A DNA stretch of 64,000 nt from Atopobiaceae bacterium UBA1367 (GTDB taxonomy: Bacteria; Actinomycetota; Coriobacteriia; Coriobacteriales; Atopobiaceae), in assembly GCA_002305995.1 (NCBI GenBank), contig DBRN01000003.1, positions 1 through 64,000 of the forward strand, written 5' to 3'. How positions within the stretch are numbered: the first letter of the stretch is position 1; each line of letters starts with the position of its first letter. The notes below the pieces were generated by a model. That model saw only the letters and a program-made list of their open reading frames with translations, searched no databases and was not told where the DNA came from. The position numbers and the translations under genes are program-made. This document shows, one piece after another, positions 58,692 to 64,000 of this stretch.

Positions 58692-58865
58692 CGTAGGTGA
58701 GCTGCTGAGATCGGCCTGTCGTGTGCCCTGAGCCTTGATAGGGAGCCGCTGAGGCCCGTCGTGTGACGTGAATCTCGGTGCCACTTACCCGTTTGTGTGG
58801 GGTGAAGTCGGTGCTACTCATGCTTTACTGAGAACATCTTTACACCAAGAGGCGGGCATGCATTC

Positions 58866-60227
58866 ATGAATCGAGCGGAGCGCAGGGGGGTCATCGGTGT
58901 CGTCCTGGCCTTCCTTGTACTGCTTGCGATGTCCGCCTATCGCAGGGACACCTTGACTCGCTTTCCCGCCGATCCCGTCCTTCCCTATGTCACCTATGCA
59001 ACATATGTGCTGCTCGTCTCGGTATGGCTCGCCTCCATCCGCCTTCGTGTGACGCAGCAGAGCATGCGCAGGTTCATCATGGCCGAGGGCATGCTCATGT
59101 TCTGTGGCGTGACGGTGCGATTCGTGCAGGACACGGTCCTGTCCGGGGACATCCTCCTCAAGAGGGAGAGCGGCTACCTCCTCATGATACCGCTCGTTCT
59201 GCTGCCCCTGCTCGGATGGTATGCGGCGCTTGGTCTCGGGCAGCCGGATGACTACCGCACAAATCCACGCTGGCTCTCGCTCGCCATCCCCGCACTGATC
59301 CTGGTCGCGCTCATCCTGACGGATGGCCATCACCACCTGATATTCGAGCCGCCAGCATCCGATGCCAAGCCCGACCTCCTGTTTCATCCCAACGTGGGTG
59401 CCTATCTCATCGCCGCTTGGTACACCCTCTTCATCCTGCTGAGGCTTGCATGGATGATCGCCTGCAGCCGAAGGCTCGGTGCGCCGCATCGGGGCGAGGT
59501 GCTCCCGTTCGTCGTCTCCGCGTGCATGTTCGCGGTGACCATCCCGTACTTCTCCATATCGTTCGCGCCCGTCCTGGACCTCGTCGAGTTCTTCGCGCGG
59601 ATCTTCTTCGCTGAGGCGATGGTCTGGGAAAGCTGTGCCGTGGCAGGGATAGCGCCGGTGAACACAGGCTATGAGGACGTCCTCCACAGGTCGACGATCG
59701 CCCTGCAGATCTTTGACGAGGACGGCAACAGGTACATCGGGTCGGCAGACGCTCCCACGATCCTCAAGCATGAGCTTGCGTACCTCATCAGGCACGGCAC
59801 CCTGGACACCGACGACGGTTGCGAGCTGCACAGCAAGAGGATCAAGGGCGGCTGGTGCGTCTGGCAGGAGGACCATTCCGCGATCAAGGCGGCCGCAGGC
59901 GAGCTCGGCAGGAAGAACGAGGCGCTCACCCAGCGCGGCACCCTCCTCGCCCAGGAGCTGAGGGCGCGCTCCAACGAGGAGCGCGTCAGGAGCCAGAGCG
60001 CCATCTACGACATGGTGGCACGTGAGGTCGGCGTGCAGCTCGAGCAGCTCAACGACCTGCTCCACCGCGTGGAGCTCCTCTATGCGGGCGACCCTCCCGA
60101 GGGCCCATGCTCTGACAGGGAGGCCCTCCTGCTCGACGAGATCCGCGACCTCGGCTCCCTGGTCAAGCGACACTGCATGGCCCGACTCGTCGAGCTGGGC
60201 GAGGTGGGCGCCGGGGAGGGAGGATGA
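58866..60227 (+). CDS. Membrane sensor protein, probable partner of histidine kinase
   Basis: A 453-residue protein with six to seven hydrophobic helices in residues 8-250 (GVIGVVLAFLVLLAMSA; VTYATYVLLVSVWLASI; GYLLMIPLVLLPLLGW; LSLAIPALILVALILTD; VGAYLIAAWYTLFILLR; VLPFVVSACMFAVTIPYF), a PAS-like segment (STIALQIFDEDGNRYIGSAD) and a coiled tail (LGRKNEALTQRGTLLAQELR). It lacks a kinase catalytic domain. The next gene supplies a HATPase domain, so the two may form a split receptor. No strong ribosome site is seen at 58866. The stop is at 60225-60227. Confidence 0.7.
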   Translation: MNRAERRGVIGVVLAFLVLLAMSAYRRDTLTRFPADPVLPYVTYATYVLLVSVWLASIRLRVTQQSMRRFIMAEGMLMFCGVTVRFVQDTVLSGDILLKRESGYLLMIPLVLLPLLGWYAALGLGQPDDYRTNPRWLSLAIPALILVALILTDGHHHLIFEPPASDAKPDLLFHPNVGAYLIAAWYTLFILLRLAWMIACSRRLGAPHRGEVLPFVVSACMFAVTIPYFSISFAPVLDLVEFFARIFFAEAMVWESCAVAGIAPVNTGYEDVLHRSTIALQIFDEDGNRYIGSADAPTILKHELAYLIRHGTLDTDDGCELHSKRIKGGWCVWQEDHSAIKAAAGELGRKNEALTQRGTLLAQELRARSNEERVRSQSAIYDMVAREVGVQLEQLNDLLHRVELLYAGDPPEGPCSDREALLLDEIRDLGSLVKRHCMARLVELGEVGAGEGG

Positions 60228-60278
60228 GATGGGGCCGTAGCGCCCTTCCTCGCCGTCGCCCTGGCGTCGCTTGTCGTC

Positions 60279-61352
60279 GTGCTGGCGTGCGCGCGCTGGC
60301 TTCCCCTGCTCCCCCGGCTTCGAGGGAGCATCCGCGAGTCGATCGACTCGCTGCCGGAGGGAGTCTGTCTCTGCCGTCCGGGCGGCTCGCCCATCCTGGT
60401 GAACAAGAAGATGAACGAGGTCGTCGCCCATCTGACGGGGCACGTGGTCCTCAATGCCGTGACGTTGTGGAGCGAGCTCTCCGGGATCTCCGACCGGTCC
60501 GGCGCGGTCCTGGACGGGGACCACCTCGGCACCTGGAGCCCTGGAGAGGACACGCTCGCCCTCCACCTGCCCGATGGCAGCGTCTGGCAATTCATGAGGC
60601 GCGTCCTCGAGGGCACCCCGCGCTACCTCCAGATCGAGGCGTTCGACATCAGCAAGCTCTACGAATACGCCAAGGACCTCAGCGAGGCGAACGCGCTCCT
60701 GCGCGAGCAGGGCGCCCGCCAGAGGGCGCTCCTTTCCAACATAGCCGGCATCAATCGCGAGAAGGAGCTACTCTCGTTCAAGATGCGAGCGCACAACGGG
60801 CTGGGGAGCTGCCTGCTCATGACGCAGCACCTCCGCTCAGCCGCCGGCTCCTCCCAGGATCGGGCGGCCCTAGTCGACGCCTGGAGGGGCGTCATCAGCG
60901 GCCTCACGACCGCACCGCGAAGTGACGTCAGGGGAATCGACCCCTCGCGAGACGAGCTTGACATGGTGGCAGACATGGTGGGGTGTGGCATCGAGTATCA
61001 TGGGGAGCCGCCCTCGGAGCCACGCGCGGCCACGCTCTTCCTCGCCGCCGTGCGCGAGGCGCTCACCAATGCGGTGCGGCATGCGGGTGCCACGGCCGTG
61101 GCGGTCCGGACGACCAAGCGTGACGGGCGCTACCATGTGGAGATCTCGGATAACGGGTCTGCCGAGGCCCACGCCCCCGAGCCCGTTCGCGAGGGCGTGG
61201 GTCTCGGAAGCCTGCGCCGAAGGTTCGAGCAGGAGGGGGCGACGTTCGAGGCAAGGTCCTCGGGTGGCGTCACCCTCGTCATGGACATCCCGGCCGACGA
61301 CTGCGGCGAGGCAAATGGCACGACCGATGTGGAGGGGGTTCGCACATGGTGA
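60279..61352 (+). CDS. Histidine kinase with HATPase domain, start disturbed
   Basis: A 357-residue kinase core. A PAS-like stretch (SIDSLPEGVCLCRPGGSPIL) leads to a dimerization helix FKMRAHNGLGSCLLMTQHLR with H172 as likely phosphate acceptor (HisKA_3-like), then the N box REALTNAVRHAG near residue 258, ISDNGSAEAHAP and REGVGLGSLRRRFEQEG. The GTG at 60279 is only a fallback start. The same frame upstream encodes a membrane helix (VAPFLAVALASLVVVLACAR), and ATGGGGCCGTAG at 60229 would be a perfect in-frame start if it had one more G, so a single-base deletion or sequencing slip is likely. Confidence 0.72.
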   Translation: MLACARWLPLLPRLRGSIRESIDSLPEGVCLCRPGGSPILVNKKMNEVVAHLTGHVVLNAVTLWSELSGISDRSGAVLDGDHLGTWSPGEDTLALHLPDGSVWQFMRRVLEGTPRYLQIEAFDISKLYEYAKDLSEANALLREQGARQRALLSNIAGINREKELLSFKMRAHNGLGSCLLMTQHLRSAAGSSQDRAALVDAWRGVISGLTTAPRSDVRGIDPSRDELDMVADMVGCGIEYHGEPPSEPRAATLFLAAVREALTNAVRHAGATAVAVRTTKRDGRYHVEISDNGSAEAHAPEPVREGVGLGSLRRRFEQEGATFEARSSGGVTLVMDIPADDCGEANGTTDVEGVRTW

Positions 61353-61969
61353 GGGTGCTGGTCGTGGAGGACTCGAAGGTCGCCCGCGACGCGATCCTGC
61401 GCTGGCTTGGCAACGCCGCGAACTACGAGGTCGCGGCCGCGTTGGAGAACGCCGCGAACGCCGTGGTTGCCTGCATGGGTGGGCACATAGACCTGGTGCT
61501 CATGGACGTGTGCACGGCGGACGACGAGTCCGGCCTGGCTGCTGCCGCGCGCATCAAGGAGATCAGCCCGGGGACGCGCGTCGTGATCATGACGTCGATG
61601 CCCGAGCACTCGTTTGTCGCCAAGGCGCGCGCCGCGCACTGTGACAGCTTCTGGTACAAGGAGTACGGCGAGACCGGGCTGCTCGACGTCATCGAGGCCA
61701 CCATGCGCGGCGAGCCCGTCTGGCCCGACGAGACGCCCACGGTGACCCTCGGCATCCTCAACAGCGCGGAGCTCACCAGGCGCGAGCTGGACGTGATCCG
61801 CCTGCTCGCGCAGGGCTGCACGTACGAGGAGATAGCCGCCGACCTCACGGTCTCGATCAACACCGTGAAGTATCACATCAAGAACCTGCTCACCAAGACG
61901 GGCTTCCGCAGCACGCTGCAGCTGGTCGTGGAGGCCGTCGACAAGGGCTTTGTGCTGCCGAAGTACTGA
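61346..61969 (+). CDS. NarL/LuxR-type response regulator
   Basis: A 207-residue response regulator. The receiver domain has acidic VVEDSK (residues 6-11), phosphoacceptor D54 in LVLMDV and the conserved Thr/Ser in VIMTSMP; the C-terminal helix-turn-helix is LTRRELDVIRLLAQG...INTVKYHIKNLLTKTG. The ATG at 61346 overlaps the end of the kinase gene, a typical kinase-regulator pair. Its target is unknown; the adjacent surface protein gene is a candidate. Confidence 0.93.
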   Translation: MVRVLVVEDSKVARDAILRWLGNAANYEVAAALENAANAVVACMGGHIDLVLMDVCTADDESGLAAAARIKEISPGTRVVIMTSMPEHSFVAKARAAHCDSFWYKEYGETGLLDVIEATMRGEPVWPDETPTVTLGILNSAELTRRELDVIRLLAQGCTYEEIAADLTVSINTVKYHIKNLLTKTGFRSTLQLVVEAVDKGFVLPKY

Positions 61970-62160
61970 GGGAGCGGCCCGTGGGATGGCCTTGCCCCTG
62001 CCACAGCGACGGCGACACCGCCCTCACGTGCAAGAAACTACCTGTTCGGGTGGGGCGCGTTCGCATGTCCTGTGCTGGAATCGATACAGCGGAGGGCGTC
62101 TCGGCACGCTGCGCCCCCACGCCTTCGCGTGCTACACGTCGTTCGGGTGGATGGTCATCG

Positions 62161-62922
62161 GTGAATAGTCCCGCTCAGCACACAGGCCGGCTGCTTGAGG
62201 TGTGCCTGCTTGACAAGGTCGGCTCGGCACAGGAGGACGTCGAGTCTGCCCTCTCGTCCCTCGAGTGTCCCTATGCGACGAGGCTCACATGCGTCTCGTC
62301 GGTCGATGAGCTGCACCGCTGCCTCGACAGCCGGGTGTTCGCCGTGCTCATCATGCACATGGATGCCGTTCGGAACAGCATCGACGCCATCGACCTGCTC
62401 CATCACTATGGTCGCTCGTCAACGTACGGGCACGTGATCTACCTGCGCCCATCCCCGGCCGATGCCGGGCTGGGACTCGAGGGCGACATGCGGGTGAGCC
62501 TGGGGAACACCCTCCACCTGCTCCCCTTTCCCCTCTCTGTGGAGGCGCTCCGCGAGGTCCTTGATGCGATCGTCCAGCATATCGACCAGGTGGTGTCGAC
62601 CCCGCTGCTCTTCCAGTTCCGCAACAGGGTGCGTCCCCTTCGCCCCGAGTCGATCGTGTATGTCGAGAGCAACAGGAGGGTGCTGTTCGTCCATTGCGAG
62701 CGCGAGGTGATACGGGTCTACGGTAAGCTGTCGGAGCTGGGTCGCAAGCTCCCCTCGAGCTTCGTGCACTGCCACAAGAGCTACCTCCTCAACATGGACT
62801 ATATCGACGAGCTGGGTTCCGACTACGCGCGCACGAGCACGGGCGAGACGGTGCCCGTGAGCCAGAAGAAGCGTCGGGAGACCAAGGGCGCCTACGACGC
62901 ATACGTGAGACGAGCGCTCTGA
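62161..62922 (+). CDS. LytTR-family DNA-binding regulator
   Basis: A 253-residue regulator. The N-terminal 130 residues (LLEVCLLDKVGSAQEDVESA...VFAVLIMHMDAVRNSIDAI) resemble a receiver domain that lacks a clear phosphoacceptor Asp at the expected place, and the C-terminal part is a LytTR domain (FRNRVRPLRPESIVYVESN...FVHCHKSYLLNMDYIDEL). I chose the GTG at 62161; the frame is open back to 61981 but that part is not protein-like. LytTR proteins usually control surface or peptide-signal genes in Gram-positive bacteria. Confidence 0.82.
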   Translation: MNSPAQHTGRLLEVCLLDKVGSAQEDVESALSSLECPYATRLTCVSSVDELHRCLDSRVFAVLIMHMDAVRNSIDAIDLLHHYGRSSTYGHVIYLRPSPADAGLGLEGDMRVSLGNTLHLLPFPLSVEALREVLDAIVQHIDQVVSTPLLFQFRNRVRPLRPESIVYVESNRRVLFVHCEREVIRVYGKLSELGRKLPSSFVHCHKSYLLNMDYIDELGSDYARTSTGETVPVSQKKRRETKGAYDAYVRRAL

Positions 62923-62959
62923 CGCGCGTCCCGGCGCATACCTGAGGGGAGTGGGTGGC

Positions 62960-64000
62960 ATGCGGTGCAGACATTGTGGCGCAGAGATCTCGGATGGGTC
63001 GCTCTTCTGCCCCCAGTGTGGGGGCAGCTTCTCGTCGTCCACACCATCCGCGTCTGAGTCTGCCCCAACCTCTGCCGCAACCCCTGCCGCGCGGGTGGCC
63101 TCGTTCTCGCTCCCTCGTCCTCCCAGGGTGGTCCTTGTCGTTGCGCTGGCAGCACTCGTGATCCTTCTTGCTGCGTCTGCGGTCGCTGGAGGTCCGGCAC
63201 GGGGGCCTTGGCTCCTTCACGGCTATGATCCGCAGAGGGATGCCGGCTCCTTCGACGAGCGTACCGACGGCGGATGGACCTCCCCGTCAGACGGCCCCCT
63301 CACCGCCGTCCTCTATGCCGATGGCGACCTGGTCTTCCAATACGGTGCAGGGACCACCCCCGGCAGGGGAGTGGAGGCCGTCTGGTCCGCTCAGGCGGCC
63401 GATGGGTCCGACCTGTTCAGCTCGCAGGAGCTCGGTGGCATGCGCGTACCCAGCTGGGCTGCGAGCAATGGCGTCAGGTCCGTGAGCACGCGCTGCAGGG
63501 TCACTGCCCCTCCCGACCTGGTCGGCGCCTTCTATGGTTGCATCTTCCTCTCCGACGTGTCGGGCCTGGCGTCCTGGGACACCGCTTCGGTGACGAGCAT
63601 GCGCAACATGTTCTGCAGATGCCAGAACCTCACGGACCTCTCTGCGCTCGCCTCCTGGGACACCTCGCATGTGGAGGACATGAGTCGCCTGTTCTACGGC
63701 TGTCCTCTCCAAGACCTGTCCGCCCTCGCCTCCTGGGACACCTCGTCGGTGACGAGCATGAGGGGCATGTTTGAGCTGTGCGCCAAGCTCACGGACCTGT
63801 CGGCACTTTCCCCCTGGGACACCTCACGCGTGAAGGACATGGGCTTTCTGTTTGGGTTCTGCGACTCCCTCTCCGACGTGTCAGGTCTTGCCTCTTGGGA
63901 CCTCTCGTCGGCAACGGACATGGAAGGCATGTTTGAGCGCTGCGTCAGCCTGTCCGACGTGTCTGCGCTCGCCTCCTGGGACACCTCCTCGGTACAGGAG
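62960..64000 (+). CDS. BspA-like (DUF285) repeat protein, partial at window end
   Basis: Open from the ATG at 62960 to the end of the window (347 residues seen). A zinc ribbon at the start has C3, C6, C17 and C20 (CRHCGAEISDGSLFCPQCGG). A Ser/Thr/Ala/Pro spacer and one membrane helix (VVLVVALAALVILLAASAVA, 57-76) follow. Outside the helix are repeats of about 24-25 residues with the core ASWDTSSVTSMRGMFELC, at least five so far, matching the DUF285/BspA-like surface repeats. The zinc ribbon would be inside the cell and the repeats outside. GAGGGGAGTGGG precedes the ATG. It follows two regulators and a kinase. Confidence 0.85.
   Translation, partial: MRCRHCGAEISDGSLFCPQCGGSFSSSTPSASESAPTSAATPAARVASFSLPRPPRVVLVVALAALVILLAASAVAGGPARGPWLLHGYDPQRDAGSFDERTDGGWTSPSDGPLTAVLYADGDLVFQYGAGTTPGRGVEAVWSAQAADGSDLFSSQELGGMRVPSWAASNGVRSVSTRCRVTAPPDLVGAFYGCIFLSDVSGLASWDTASVTSMRNMFCRCQNLTDLSALASWDTSHVEDMSRLFYGCPLQDLSALASWDTSSVTSMRGMFELCAKLTDLSALSPWDTSRVKDMGFLFGFCDSLSDVSGLASWDLSSATDMEGMFERCVSLSDVSALASWDTSSVQE

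Noticed and set aside
60224..60925. Frame from the ATG at 60224 as the gene after the sensor
   Set aside because: It is Arg/Pro/Ala-rich shadow sequence; the kinase motifs are in the frame given at 60279.

Overview
The window looks like a chromosome segment of a high-GC Coriobacteriia actinobacterium, most likely an Olsenella/Atopobiaceae relative. The supports are the GC-rich codon use, the sufCBDSU-rrf2 gene order, the acetylase branch of the DAP pathway, the PurF-like protein without its usual cysteine, and an AddAB pair. The taxon is inferred from protein style only. I see no rRNA, tRNA, CRISPR or replication origin.

Layout. 1-13.8 kb is an accessory stretch. It holds four DUF4143-type ATPases (74-1240, 3197-4387, 4663-6024, 12506-13750), each with a repeat or palindrome in its upstream region or a strong promoter. 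It also holds three orphan TPP-riboswitch-like leaders with terminators, a degenerate IS256/IS1249-type insertion sequence, a broken BglG-type regulator, and a LysR-flavodoxin-SDR-aldo/keto reductase group. At 13.8-17.0 kb an intact TPP riboswitch heads a thiamine-precursor ABC transporter operon. At 17.4-22.8 kb lies the lysine/DAP pathway: a lysine riboswitch, lysA, dapA, dapB and dapH, with a convergent M20 deacetylase. At 24.1-31.1 kb are class II aldolase and the SUF Fe-S operon. At 31.3-42.5 kb are a HAD phosphatase, a secreted beta-helix/ricin-lectin protein, gatCAB, glutathione peroxidase, a PurF-like enzyme and a GH1 glucosidase. At 42.7-48.6 kb are a DUF3825 protein, a DUF2974 hydrolase, a holin-like membrane protein and a TrpR-like regulator. 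At 48.7-55.6 kb is addB-addA. At 55.7-58.2 kb are an unknown protein and a frameshifted M18 aminopeptidase. At 58.9-64 kb is a signalling locus: membrane sensor, histidine kinase, NarL-type and LytTR-type regulators, and a BspA-like repeat protein running off the end.

The most unusual signals are non-coding. First, a ~175-bp intergenic element occurs six times (17154, 22849, 42592, 47259, 58282, 58517; both orientations). Its four motif positions sit at exactly 0, +65, +114 and +163 in every copy although the sequence between them has diverged. Second, two arrays of a short GAGTTGTG-type motif repeat every 42 bp and then switch orientation while keeping 42-bp spacing (25165-25414 and 45392-45674). 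Both kinds of element flank the DUF3825 gene. I do not recognise either family.

The TPP-like leaders at 1613, 6407 and 11926 share a changed 3' end and a terminator but precede no thiamine gene. They may be decaying copies of the working riboswitch at 13837, or copies put to another use.
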